Shown: positions 35,751 to 49,770 of the stretch, piece after piece
How the letters are laid out: each line of letters starts with the position of its first letter
Numbering within the stretch: the first letter of the stretch is position 1
NCBI GenBank assembly: GCA_024500155.1
Contig: CM044858.1
Coordinates: 4,836,001 to 4,900,000, forward strand
Length of the DNA stretch: 64,000 bases
Source: Chenopodium formosanum
Taxonomy: Eukaryota; Streptophyta; Magnoliopsida; Caryophyllales; Amaranthaceae
Reading direction: 5' to 3'
Notes under the pieces: model-generated
What the model saw: only the letters and a program-made list of their open reading frames with translations
Database searches by the model: none
Told to the model about the DNA's origin: nothing
Program-made: the position numbers and the translations under genes

Positions 35751-36574
35751 AACTTCAAAGCTAGTGAAGTGAAGAAAGTACTTATTTTTCTTAATATGAA
35801 CATAAAATAGTAGAAAAGAATAGATTGGAAATTGTAAGACCAACTTTTTTTTTTTTTTCCTCTTGTAATAAAACAAATACGAAGTAGTTTTCTAGCTTCT
35901 CCCTTCCATTAATATCTACACATGGTAAGAATGGGATATAGAGAGCATTGGGAAATTGATTGAGCAAATATATATTATAAATATTAAATGTATATTAGAT
36001 ATATGACACAATAAAACATGTTTCATTGGTATAATGAAGTCATGACTTCATCATCACTTCAACATTATTTGGGCTTTAATTTCATTTTCAGAATTTGTTT
36101 TCAAAAAGGCTTACATTTAAGAACAAAAACATTGACTTCAATTGATCCCAATCAACAAACAACTTATGGACTGCGTTGTTGATCAACCGTTTAAAAATGG
36201 GGCTACTTAAATTAACTTATTCTATCTCAACTTTGGAATTTACGACAATAGACCCTAAAATTTCTAATCAACACGACAAATCTTTCTGTTTTTGATCCAT
36301 CTTCATCATTGAATTGAAAAGATTCACTAGGAAATTTCAGTGATATTCCTTCACAAATTAAATCACGCTTTTTTTTTTTCTTTTTTTCTTTTTTTTTTTT
36401 CCCCGGATTTCTACGAGCTAACATATAGGGTCCCGTGATATTGCTATTGTTGATGTTGTTAGTTGTATTAAAATTGAAAAAATGTCCTATCAGATTGGAA
36501 TCCTAGCCTACTTGAGCACGAATAACATGATTAATACGTGTTAAGAGTGAGCTAAGGGAATGAAATTAAGGGAC

Positions 36575-36692
36575 AGGTCCTAGTATCCCACCCTTAAAGT
36601 ATCGTAGTAGTAAAGCTTGAACCCCTAACCTTAAGGTTTAAAGATACAATCCTTACAATTGTGTCAAGCTCAACTTGGTAGGTCCCATGATG
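36575..36692 (-). mobile_element. tRNA-derived SINE remnant
   Basis: On the minus strand, gagcttgacacaattgtaag (A box) and ggttaggggttcaagc (B box) have tRNA-like spacing and closely resemble the tRNA-related heads of plant SINEs. The body and tail are not clearly delimited; a lone tRNA gene is excluded because it lacks a cloverleaf acceptor stem. Confidence 0.6.
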
Positions 36693-38288
36693 TCTTACAA
36701 GTAGGAAAATACAGCGCAGCAATGTTCCTATCAAAAACAAGCTAGTATAATTTGTGAACTTGTGAGCATGAGAAAAGTCTTGTAAGGTAGGCTAAGAAGT
36801 ATAATAGCATGTTATAGACTTATAAAGTTATAATAGTCCATATTTGTAATCATCGAATTGTTGAACGTTTACTCATGACTTCATGAGAGTGTAGATTGTA
36901 CCACGAATTTGCAGTCCACATGTTGTGATATTTGCAGTTCATCACAAATATACATCTTAAGGGTTACAGTATGTAAGTGGCTTTCACCATCACGTGGAAA
37001 TAGAAACATAATCATATACATACCAAATTAATCATGTAAGAAGAAATAATTGGTAGGTCTGATTTCTTTGGTGGATGTCTAGGAGCACCTTTAAACATGT
37101 GTGTGTAATTTTGTATGGATGATATCTTAAAAATTTAATTATCGCGCGCCAACATGTTTTCTGGAATTTATTTAGTCCGTTGGTCCTTAATAGGCTTCTT
37201 TATAGTAAATTTGTACATTTAGTTTGGATTATTGAATTTCTCTCATCAGCTATAATTGTGTCGTAGGTAGTTTAGATCAATAGAAGGTACAAAACGTAAG
37301 TTATGTTTGTAAGTTTGTGATTGATTTTATGCAAATTTTAAGTTCATTATCATATTCCATTACTATATAAGAAAATGTGACATTATTTATTTCCGAACGT
37401 TATATTCCAGATGATGGGATGTGTGACGTATATAGATAAATTTACCAACGGCATGGGCAATGATTCAATTATATGTCTCCAACTCGTACTCTAGTTAGTT
37501 AAGTGACACAACTGAATAGTCATACACCTTCATATAATTATAGATAGTCAATTATAGGTATCTAGCTAGCTAGATGACCATAACTCATAATTATAGAGAT
37601 AACAATTAAGATACTTAAAGATATGTTTTTTTAGGAATAAGAAACAAAAAGTTTCCAGCAATTTACAGCCAATTGAAGTTTGATTTGTAAGAGTTGATAG
37701 ATAACCTCCAAATGCGTAGTTATGGTTTTTGGCACGACCTTCATACTAGAAGCTCAGTATAAGTCAACACCACAGTACAAAGATATTACTATGTATATAT
37801 ATCGTTGCAATTTGAATAATAAAGCGTAAGATCAACTTGCACCGTTGAACTTGAGTCTTAAGACTCTTAACAACCACGTCCATTTTTTTTAATACGTTTC
37901 ACACTTCACGACAATTATTATTAAGATTTTAATGTGTATAAGATATTTTGATGATTTTTTATAATTCAATAAGTGTATCGATTGATACAATTATTGATCA
38001 CGAGACTCCTCGTTGTCAAACAATTTCACTCAACGGAGAACGTAGAGATAGTATTTGGTTCGACATTTACATATATGTGTGAATGTGTGATGAATCAAAT
38101 GATCGATTTACACATATGACATATGTAATTAAGGAGAAACAAATTGGCGAGAAATTTTAAGATGATGGATCTATTGAACTTGTCACTAGTAAGGATTGTA
38201 TCAAATGCTAATTTTGTATAAATAAATAAACTAGTATACTCTTACTTTAGATTTTAAATAAGAAAAATCTATGACAATATAGTATATA

Positions 38289-38622
38289 CTTCATTTGTTT
38301 CTTTATAATTGTAACATACACTTTATCAGATCAAGATATTTAAGAAAAGTGGATATCATGTGATAAAATACATTTTAAATGGGTTTAAAAGACTGTTAGA
38401 AATATAATCAAGTGTATTAGTTTTTTTTTTTTTTTTTTTTTTTTGATAAAAAGTGGGCCATGAGCTTTAAATAAAGATAAAAATACAGATACCTCTATAA
38501 AGGCCTATAACGAAGTTTAGCAATTTTTACCATTAACACTTTCCTTTTATAGTGTGTTACAACAATTATGACATACATTTTCAATTTAGGGAAGTGTTGT
38601 AAGTATAAAGAAACGGAGAAAG
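38289..38622. mobile_element. Stowaway-like MITE with a nested poly(T)-ended insert
   Basis: Inverted ends (cttcatttgtttctttata at left; tataaagaaacggagaaag at right) are each bordered by TA, as in Tc1/mariner-type Stowaway elements. Inside, a T22-type run begins near 38420 and is followed by about 120 bp of unrelated sequence. Near-repeats agtgtattag (about 38411) and agtgtgttac (about 38552) could be its target duplication. Confidence 0.65.
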
Positions 38623-38847
38623 TATATAATATGTAGGCCACATTATTTTTTGTTGAAATATAAGGTCTGATAATAGGCAGGCTACCATCATATGTGTAGA
38701 TAGCTAAATAGTAATTAAATACCCTAAAGTCCAGCTCATGTTGAACAAATTTTCTAGATTAAATGAAAGACAACATATGTTCCTACTAGTAATATATATT
38801 TCGTATATTGTAAGCGAAAAGCTAAGTAGGGTATACACATGTTATCA

Positions 38848-39004
38848 AGGCTTGTTCTAATTTACTGAATTGAGTTGAATTGAACTGAATAAACCTGAAA
38901 TGACTTGTTTATGAGAGAGTGAAATTGGGAACTGAACTGATTTGAACTGAACGGAGCTGAACTGAACTGAACTAAACTGAACTTAAGCTGAAGAGAACAG
39001 GTCT
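38848..39004. mobile_element. Tourist-like MITE, GAACT-pentamer family, copy 4
   Basis: Inverted ends ggcttgttcta and, read inward from the right, agacctgttctcttcagc; the interior consists of gaactgaact pentamers. It lies in the opposite orientation to copies 2 and 3. Confidence 0.7.
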
Positions 39005-42000
39005 ATACATCCGATTGTATAATTATCATTATGCACGTCACTATTCAATGTGTGTACGACATATATACACCATATACGTGATTTGCGACACGTGACACAC
39101 ACGGGAGCACAAAATAATTAATAAACGCCCTCAGCATAAAAATATAAAATCTGGTTAGTCTGCTGCAACCTGGCAAATACATCAAGAGCATCATAAAAAA
39201 ATTGTAGTGTGCACTGGGAACATACATAACCAGATGATGAGTTCGCGATAAATATGCGTGCTACTATTATTTGGCAACACCAAAGTTCAAAAGAAGTACA
39301 ATTTTTTGTAGGTAGGTGTATGTTGTACGTGATTGATGATTGTAATAATAAACCTGGAGACCCATAAATGCCGTGAGTTCTGGTAACATATACAGTAAAA
39401 CTATAATTGTCTATGAACATCAATGTATTTTATCATACGAGTATATACCAACATATTGTATACTTTTTATATTACTAAGTAACATGGTGTATTTAATTAC
39501 ATTTACACTATGAAGCCACACGCCCTTTTCATTATTTATACGTGTTATAATGTATATGGAAGCTAGAGAAGACACAAAAACATAGACAATTACTTGACAA
39601 TAGGATTCTTTAGGTCTTTGGTATATGATAATGTTGTAACAGTATATAATTGTCGTGAGATATTTTTAGCATCAATACATCATTTATTTAATTTGTTTGT
39701 CAATTAGATGGATGACATAGGTAATGATTTTCTTTAGCTAGGGTAGTGCTTCTAAATGTTTTTCATGATTTAGGGTAATAACAGTAGTCGTTGATTGACA
39801 TTAATTACATAACCTAAAACATTCTAGGATATGCAAAACAAATTGTCCGAGATAAGTTTGACTGCTTAAAACACATATAACGTGCTTTGTTTTTAGCTTG
39901 TCTGCTATGGGGCAAAGTGATGAAGTTGAGCTTTTTATATACTAGCTAGTAAAATAATATGGTCAGCTTAAATATATAAATAATGTGAAAAAGTTAAAAT
40001 GAGTAAATATACGAGGTATTTGGGACAGAGATAGCAACTAATGTTTTCTAACTTGCTTATTAATGAAATAAGTTGAAGAACATTTTTATGATCGAGCGTC
40101 AAACCAGAGAATTTTTGCATGTTTCAAAATACCATGATGTCTTACTCACATTGGTACGTAGATAATATCCGCAACAATGATAAAAAGTGAAGAAGTGATC
40201 AGATTTTATGGGTGCAAAAAAGTGTGTTATTCCTTCCTTATTGATGTTCTCATGCATGGTGTCCACTTGACTATGTATCGATCATAAATTATTGAACCAT
40301 GTTGATATTTATATATTCTTCTTAGAACTAGATTCATCTTCTGGTAGATTTAGTGACCTAATATATTCTATGCACTTTAATTTGGCCCTAAATGATTTCT
40401 TCGAAAGGACTTGGAACTAATCAAGCTATTAATTGGAGAATCAAAACACTAATAATCCATTGTGTAACGTAACATGAATGATAAGGTTCTCCATATTGTC
40501 ATAATTAATTAACACTGTAATATATCAAGTTGAAATAGACAAGCCTTTGGCCTTCACTTTATCGAGCAATTTGGGGCGATGAAAATGACAAGGAATTATT
40601 TTAGGCTTTATTTAGTTCACTTGATTTTGCCTAGCTGATTAATGAAACTATATAATTATCTGAAATAATCTAAACTTATATGATATGAACTACGTACTGT
40701 GATCTAAAATTATTTTCACTCCAACAAAATTTATATATGATCATGTGTTCGAATTTTATTTAATTGGACTTTTATTTATCATAAACCTATTTGAACTTAT
40801 TTGAACATTTATAAACTTGTTTTGTACTATCTATCTAAGTTGGAACAAAGGAACACATAATTAGATTTAATTGCTATACATCAAATTGAAATAATAAGCA
40901 TCTACTTTTAAAAGAAGATAAAACAGCCACTAGTCTGTGACTCTATGATGAATATATTCTACTATACATAATATAAATATCTCTTGTTAATTAATAACCT
41001 TAATCCTAATTTTATTAGCACTCAAAATTTTTAAGTTATTGAAGTGATTGAATCATTATTTTTACAAAGGAATGACCGAAATAAATGATACTCCGTAGTG
41101 AAGTCTTATCTAAGGTAATTTGTTAAATTTAGTACGTTCAAATTAAAGTTAATCTAAAAAGTCATCACTTAGCTTACAAAACAAATTATCCTATGATGAT
41201 ACTATATATCTCATGATTCTCATCTATGATTTTGCTCATCTTATCCATAAACATAATTTGTAATGTGTATGGTTAAAAAGAAACCAATTCAAAGCAAAAA
41301 AAAAGTACTTCATAGTGTAGATATTTTACATGTTATTCCCACAACACTAGTTTAAAAGTGATTAATTTGCTATTAATTAACATGAAGATAAATATCTAGA
41401 TCATGGAATCTTCTTAAGAATTTTTCTTGAATTGTTACCAATATAAAAGTAATATATACGTAGTACAATATAGAGCATATTTATCTTTATTTTTAGTGCA
41501 TGAAATATAAGCCGAAAAAAATAGGTAGAAGCAAAGAGAATTAGAGCAGAAGATCATATTCATATAACTTTAAATTATGCCATTTATTTTTGGGAGCATA
41601 AAAAAAAGAGTAGTGTATATATATCCATGTAATATTAAATAAAGTGCCTTTGATGTACCATTTGGTATCTAATTCAAAGGCTCCAATTGAAAAAATAATA
41701 TATAAATCCTTTTAAGTTAATTATCATATAAATTTTAGATTCTTTGGATAGATAAAAGAGCTACACAAGTATAGCATATAGAACGATGATCATAAGTTCC
41801 CCGTTGAAATTGATATCATATCAATGTCAAATAATTATCAGTCACATAATGTTATATTGTTATATTCTTATTCAAAGCAAATACATGACATTATAACTAT
41901 TCTTTAGGGATCTATAGATAAAGACAAAAGGCGCAAGAAAAGTAAAAGTTGAGTTTAAGTTTGTTAAAAATTGTACTTATCTACTTCTAGGAAGTATATA

Positions 42001-43376
42001 TATGTAAGAATTCATAAATATACCAATTAGTTGTTCAATTTAATTGCTTGTTCCACCAAATTATCAAGGTATATGTAACATTTTTTTTTTTAAAAAAAGT
42101 AATTGGTAATATATACTACGTACCTTTAAAAGTATTTAATTGTGAGTTTGTGACAATATTGATTCAATTACATCATCGATATAATAGTAAAATTTTCAAT
42201 TGGATTAAAAGTGCACTGAAATCATAGTAGATTTGTGACGAAGGTATAAAATTTAAGATGCTTGTATTATTCTTTAGAAAATGTTTCCAAGTTTATAAAA
42301 TAAATAAATAACATCCATAAATTAAACCTCACTATTTTATTTTTCACACAAATAGCAGCCACGCACTATACTATGGAAATTGGAAGTCCACAAGCTAATT
42401 CCATTAAACTCAACATAAAAACAATTGAATTTGACAATAAGATCACCAAAAAGTCCTATTGCGTCACTCCAATCCTTAATTAAAAAAATTTGTTACAGTA
42501 ATAATTGAGGTATTAGCTGGAATTTCTATTAAACTTACCTTTTTATTACATGTTAGTGATAATTAATTAATTAACTAACCTAATTTGCAAGTGGTAGAAT
42601 AGGATAAGGAAGTGTTACTTAAATAGAAACTTTGTGAAAGTAGCAGCCTTCCAAGATTAAGATGAAATAAATATAAATAGTATAGCTAATTAATTTCTAC
42701 TACTTTTTGCAACACTTTTCAAATTTCTCAATTGTTCCATGTCTTTTCTATCATAAATTAAAGTCCAACTTACATCAAATTTGGTTTTTCCCTTCCCCAA
42801 AATTAAAGCAAATTCTCTTTCTATCTATATTTTGTACATCTCCTTTTGTGAGGTGGTCAATTTTGATTTGAGACTTACAAGTAAAAAAATGATACATTTT
42901 TGTGACGTCAATCTTTTCATGCTACCATTAGTTGACTAAAACTAGGTATTCCATACACATGGAAACTTGAAGAGGGAAGAGAAGGATGCATCAAATTTTG
43001 AAATTAAACGTTATGAGAATTGGACTTGTTATTCAATTACTTTTTTAATTCCGTGCAACATATGGAATGTTAATGGGTAAAATGAGGAAAAACGAAGCGT
43101 TTGAAAGGGAGTGAAAGGGATGATCATTTGAATTTACTTGTTAAAGATACGAAGTATATATTAAAATTATAGAGAATATGAAATAAATAATAGTGGGTGT
43201 GTATATATAGTGATGAATTACTTCATTGTTCGATGATCTTGCATGTATACCCAAGTACAATTTACAAACTTTTTAATAAAACACCGTGATCAAATGTTAT
43301 TAATGAAATGGTAAAGCAATAATAGAGCCTATAGAGGCCATACTTGTAGCATAGATCATACTATTAAGAAATGAGG

Positions 43377-43378
<2 letters not shown>

Positions 43379-43429
<51 letters not shown>
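43379..43429. repeat. (TA)25 microsatellite
   Basis: Uninterrupted TA dinucleotides for about 51 bp, 48 bp upstream of a Stowaway element. Confidence 0.95.
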
Positions 43430-43432
<3 letters not shown>

Positions 43433-43476
43433 AGAGTTTTACGAATATATTGATACCATGTTACTCTGTTACACTA

Positions 43477-43735
43477 CTCCCTCCATCCCAATACGATTGA
43501 GAAGTTGGACTTTATTTCGCCATTCATATACAACTATAATTTTTTGTTAACATGATAAATACATATTTAGTTATGAAAAATGTTGTTAGATAGGTATAAA
43601 TTAATATAAAGTTTCATAATAAGACTTTTTATTATAAATTTCATTAATATTTAATTATATTGATATAAGGGTCAAACTAGTGCATCGACATGTGTACAAA
43701 GGTTGACTGTATCAATTATTCTGGGATAGGATGAG
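43477..43735. mobile_element. Stowaway MITE, 259 bp
   Basis: Left end CTCCCTCCATCCCA and right end tgggataggatgag are imperfect inverted repeats, each next to TA (43475-43476 and 43736-43737). The size and TA target are typical of Stowaway elements. No coding capacity. Confidence 0.8.
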
Positions 43736-45639
43736 TATTAAAATAGGTCCTAGGCCAAAAGCGTCGTCTCCTTTTATTTAAGGTGAATCTTGTATAGAGT
43801 TGTTCGAGTATGGCAATTCGACAAACGTCATTTTCTGATGGAATTAGGGCATGGGAGTGGGAAAAAAAGATCCGAGCAACACATAGCTAGCATATGGTGC
43901 GCCCTTTTGGCATGGAGTTACCAAGTAGTGGTGGGGTTAGAGACAATCATATTGATAGATGCTTCCATTTTCAACTTTCGATCTTATGTTAGTTTTTACT
44001 TCTCCATCCTTCGTTCTATCTAATGGGGGACCTAACTTATTGGACCTCCATTTTCTTGTTACTACTAGGAGTATCTTTTTATTTGCTCTTGCATTATACT
44101 TGTATTGTGTTATTCCACAATCCACACCATTCAAGTGTTTCCTCCAACAAATTAGACACTACCTTTTCAATAAAGAAACATCAATGCACCAATTCTTACC
44201 TTAGTATTGAAGAGTTTTGAGTGGTGTACATTATTCTTGATCCCTTGGTCACGGGATTGAGTTTCCATATCCTTGGAGCATATGATAGATCCATTATGAT
44301 AATCAACACATCGGAAGTAATACTGGTATTAGTTTGAAAAAACAATAATTTTATCAAGGTTGGTAAGCATCAATTAAAAGTTCAATTCATAGCGAAAGTA
44401 ATTTTTAAAAAGTTCTGATAATTATGTTATTCGTGAAAATCTAATAAATAGAATACACCCCTAATATTGACTAATCTGAATAAAATAATGAATACACTTT
44501 TCTTATCAGACTGAGTTACATGATCCACCATTATTACAACGTGTTAATGTCATCCATTATGGCCTACTTAAATTACTTTATTCACTCTCACATCACAATT
44601 ACTCTATGATCTTCACTCGATCACTATTCTCTTAAACTTATGTCCAGTGTATCAATTATTTCAAAATAAACAAAATAATCCGCGTAATTTTATAAAATAA
44701 ACAAATTTAAACCCTAAATCGCGAATAAAAAATAATAAAAATGGGAGCACAAGCAAAGAGTATGAGTCATGGAGGAGTTGGAATAAGGGCCAAGATAGGG
44801 CCCATATGATGGAGATGCAATAATTTGGGTCCTTTTTGGAACGGAATGATGTTAGCATCACATTCCTTCCTAACAACACTCACTTGTCGTTTTGCTTTGT
44901 CTAGTCAAATTTGCACCACTTTCTCATCTTACAACCGGATCTTTCAGCTGATGGGCTACTAGCCACACTTCCCCATTGACTCTTACTCTCCAAATTCTAA
45001 CTTTTTATTTTTTATTTTTTTAATTTTATTTATAATTAAGACGGGAGACAAAAATTAATTTTTGAAGTATTTTATGTTTTAGCACTAATTGTATTTGTTC
45101 TCTTGCACTATTATTTTTTCTCATGCCTTATTATATTAGTGAGCATGCCAAATTTATAAGTTTCATTCCTTTAAATGAAATAATTCGTATACCGTATTAA
45201 TGAGGTCTTAATCTAGTGATTAAAGCTAATAGTATATGTATGATATATTTTATATATTAATAATATATATAGTACTGAACTTAAATTCCATTATATCCTA
45301 AAAAACATTCGACGAATATATATATTTTTTATAAATAAATGTATTCTTTTTAAATGTACTTCGTATAATAATTCTCTTTAATAAATTGAATTTCAGCCAA
45401 TAATTGATTTAAGATTCTAATGGTCCAAAGTTCAAAGTCAACAAAATTCTAGTTCTGCATGCACACAGTTAAAGATGACAAATAAAGGACTTAAACTAGA
45501 ATGAAATACTCAAAGGTAAAGGACACCGTGACATCGTCCATGGACGTTTACTCTATCTTAATTAAATCCTATAGCCACGTCCCGGGTTCGAGCCTCGTGT
45601 TTTCAAGGGCTTCATCTTCATTAAAAATTTAATTGCAAA

Positions 45640-45805
45640 GGGCCTGTTCTCATTGACTGAACTCAGCTAAACTGAACTGAACTAAATTGAACTAAACTGA
45701 TTTTAACTGAGCTGAACTGAACTGAAATAATATTTTATAAGAGAAGGAAATTAGGAGCTGAACTGAACTGAACTAAACTGAATTTCAACGTATGAGAATA
45801 GGCCC
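45640..45805. mobile_element. Tourist-like MITE, GAACT-pentamer family, copy 5, 166 bp
   Basis: Starts GGGCCTGTTCTCAT and ends ATGAGAATAGGCCC, good inverted repeats. The interior is actgaactgaact-like. The right flank is TAA. Confidence 0.78.
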
Positions 45806-47422
45806 TAAGCCCCTAATACATTGTATATTGCTTGATTTATCGTAGCTGTGTGCCTGTCAAACAAAGTTAAAGAATTGAAGCACCAAAAACGGCAAAACCA
45901 CACTTGATGGATGTAAAAATATAATTGGCAAGTAAAAATGTTGGCGTGAGTAAGGGCATGAAATTTGGCCTTATACGTAGACGTGAAGTGACCATTACTT
46001 GTCATATTATTCCCAAACTTTTTCCAACATTCTCTCTTTGTAATCATATTCACATGACATTTGGCCTTAACTTTTAAATAAGGGTTTCTTAGTGTTTTCT
46101 GATAGGTAAATTTGTTCATCATTTGATAAAGATTGTGAGCATATATATTTTCATGATTTTATAATTCCTCAATACATAAAACGATCACTATTTTTTTGAT
46201 GTTCATGTACATTATATGGCTGTAATCGATTCAAGTTATTACTTTAATTTTCTTTAAATTTCGATATCGATCATGAATTGCAAATAATGAGACATGGACA
46301 TTAGTGCTTATCAAGTTGACAAGAAAGAGAGAGGACAACTGAATCTTAATTAGCATAGGACATGAGCTGCAGCCTGCCTGCAGGTGGACCGTGGACATGT
46401 ACATGAGGGTATGCTAATAAAAAGAGGTGCAACCCCATGAACCTAGCTATCCTCAACTCCACCCATATATATGTACATGTATATCATGTATGTTCGTTGT
46501 CACTATCCAAATCATTCATCGTATATGTATTCTAGAGGGTCGTATCAAGTTATCTACCACGTACCATTTTGTGTGCACCCCTTTACTTGGATTAGTACGT
46601 TTTGAACGTGATATCTTAAAATTATTATTATTCTCAGTGCTCTTATGTGCATGGTATACATGTTATTACATAAGAGAATCAACAGTTGTAAATTCTGCGT
46701 CATTTGTATGTAAATGATTAGGTAGACATTTAATTTCAGGTTTATTATTATTACATCGTGCAAGAATAATCCCCATCACTGGATAAACTCGTTACTATTT
46801 TTTCGCCTTAAATAAAATGTACTATATGTACTTCAATTTATTAAGGGGGGTCGAAAGTTCAAATGCACAGTGAGAAATTTGGTAGGAATAGTGAGAGCAT
46901 TCAAATCAAGCAATAAAAGTGATATAATTAAACCAATCTTTAAGAAGACTAATAGGAGTCCACGTAAGTCTGACTAGAGGATGACTATTATCAACATGAT
47001 TAGGAATTATGAGACAGAAAGTCTATAAGATAACACTTCGTATATTTTAACATTCTAAACAGTAGAACTACTATTATGAACCAAGGTTGAAAACTTGTTA
47101 CAATACGAGTAAAATCTTATCCTATATCTGATCCAGCTCATTAAATTGATCAACACATTTACATAAGAGTGCAATTCCATTGTATATTACGCATTTAGTC
47201 TCATTCACCTTATAACATGACTGTAATTGCATAATTTTAGGTAAATTTTATATTAATACTTTATTAGACTCGACCTTTCAGCATTTTGAGAAGATTCCCC
47301 ATGTTTCCGATTTATATCAACGAAAATACTCTCAAAAAAGCTTTTACATGCAATGTTATTAGTTCCAAACTTGGTACTCATATTATACATGGCCGAGGTG
47401 GCGAGGTGGACCCTTAGCATTA

Positions 47423-47475
47423 CATTACAAGAATCTGTGCTTTTAGCGACTAGAAAATTTGGTCAGTAAAATTCA
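47423..47475 (+). mobile_element. Possible CACTA (En/Spm) terminus
   Basis: cattacaagaatctgtgcttttagcgac resembles CACTA-element ends (CACTACAAGAA followed by TTTTAGCGAC). Only one end is visible and the first five bases have one mismatch, so this is a relic or a chance match. Confidence 0.35.
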
Positions 47476-47591
47476 AATATGCGCCCTAAATCTTATGCTA
47501 CACGATCTCCAGCAGCGGCCAGCTGAAGCAAGATTATGGAACAAAATTTCTTTGATGTTAAAGCCTAAAGAATACTAATCAAATTATATAA

Positions 47592-47712
<121 letters not shown>

Positions 47713-49770
47713 GAGTTGTAGTACTACAAGTAAAATTACAAAGTGACAGTTACGCGGTTTACGCCTGATTATTGCATCAAGACAAATAAAACATTCCGCA
47801 TTCCTAATTTTGTATTTTTCTATATCATTCAAGAAAATTTTGTAACCTTTGTGATTACTACTTACAAAAAAGTACAATGAATTTGTCTCAAAATTAAAAA
47901 AGTTAAAAAGTACCCCTAAAAATCTACAGTTAGGTGCAAAGAACAACACCAAATTAAATATTATTAATTAAAAAAACAAGGTTTAAATTACGCTTTTAAT
48001 TAACATTAACAATATACTTAAGAAACTGTCATCCTTTAATTTATGCAATAATGCTTTAAACCTACTCCCTCTATAAACAAAACAAAGAAGCTACTTGTAT
48101 AGTAGTATACTTGACATGACTCAAGAATGCACTCGTGCTAATGTACGGGATTGAGTCGATAGAGAATCAAGAGATGGTAGGGTGGCAAATGGCAAGCCGA
48201 AAGCCTTACATCTTTTTGCCGACTGACCACGGTTTGATACCTGAGATCGTTAGAATGGCCCAGGACTAGGCCCATGTGTAACGTTCAAAACAAAAAGAAA
48301 TGATAATTATATATTAACGACCATGAAAACTACACGTAGAAAAATGTTATACGAAGTATAATAATTCTCTAGTTAGGTTAAAGTTTAAAGTGGGTAGTTA
48401 GTATTTTTAATCAAAAATTTTATCTGATAAATAGAAATAATAACACATCATCTTTTAGACCCACAAAATCCACCGCCCACCTTCATTCTCCCAGGAAAAG
48501 AGGCCCATAATTTCCGTTATAATGGGCCCATTATAAAGAGTATAAATCAAATGTTATTTTTATTTCTTACCAAATTTTTTTATAGTATAAAATTTAAATT
48601 TTAGTATATGGTTTATTGTTATTGCTATTATTATTGTTATTTCTTACCAAATTTGGTGGTCACAGTTTATAAAAATAAAAAAAATTTATAATATGGTTTT
48701 TATAAAATATAAATGTGAAAATGGCAGTTCCAGTTTTGGTAGTTGATGACTGGGGACAGATTAACACTAAACATGGACAAAATTGTTTCTAGAATAAAGG
48801 CCCACCAAATCGTTGGTGTGATGCTTATGTAATTGATGGCTAAATTCATAAAAACCACTTTTATTTTTTGATATGACTTGCCCATTAACAATACCCTTGA
48901 AACAGTTGAACATGCCTTTGTTTGCCATCAATTTCTCCTGTAGTTAGGCATTTAGCATTTTGCATTTGTTTCAACATAGTATTGGTCTGCCCGTATTCAT
49001 TTTCACTACTACCTGGATGGACGATATTCATTGTGTAGATTACGTAGTACGATTCGCTTTCCTCGTAAAGTTTGTGCAAAGAGTATCAATATGTGAGTCG
49101 CGGGGAACCTGTAACTGTAAATTTGTAATTCTCACTTTGCTAGTAAATAAAACATACTCCGCTGTTATGGTGAGTTTTATGGCATGATTGTTGTGAATCG
49201 TTAGTTACAAGAGGTTAAGACAATGAGTTCGGAACTGATTTGAACACAGCTTACTGGCTTAGGCCTTGAAACATGGCCATTGTATAAGTCCATCCAAGAA
49301 CAAGAATCCGAAGATAGGGAAAGAATGTCTGCATCCTTAAAAAAGATTGTAATAGAGCATCAACTAGAAAGGGTTTGTATCTGTAACCTGTATTGGGATG
49401 TGATGCTCAAAATTATTGGGAATAGTTTGTTTCAGAAAGATGCATAAAAGGAATATAATGAACCAATATATATTTTTTCAATTATTCTGGTGTGATCAAA
49501 GTATTCTGTACATCATCAACTTGAACTGACAAAAACATGCTGCCTCAACCTCTGCAGAAATCTGAAACCTCTGGAGCATACAATACATCCTTCCCCTCCT
49601 CTCCATCGAATCTGGTTCTGGTTATCAATTACACGTTTGATTGGGATTTGATCACTTAGTACCGGCCTCTCCCAGAGTAGTCTGAAGGTGTGCCATCATG
49701 TTCAAAAATCACAAGCATACTACCCCCTCCACAACTCGCGAGTATTTTACCTTGTTTATATAGGGCATAA

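Noticed and set aside
39118..39423. 101-residue open frame in the intergenic region (minus strand)
   Set aside because: No family resemblance, no exon partner and AT-driven composition; could be chance. A translated search would decide.
43790..44220. Several overlapping short frames on both strands
   Set aside because: None persists as a plausible exon series or resembles a known protein.
45560..45605. Possible tRNA-type B box (gggttcgagcc)
   Set aside because: No matching A box or cloverleaf and no SINE tail; left unannotated as a single short match.
48885..49079. 64-residue open frame downstream of the PSI1-like gene
   Set aside because: Reads somewhat protein-like, but it is short, has no recognisable domain, and may be part of a 3' flank or an old insertion.
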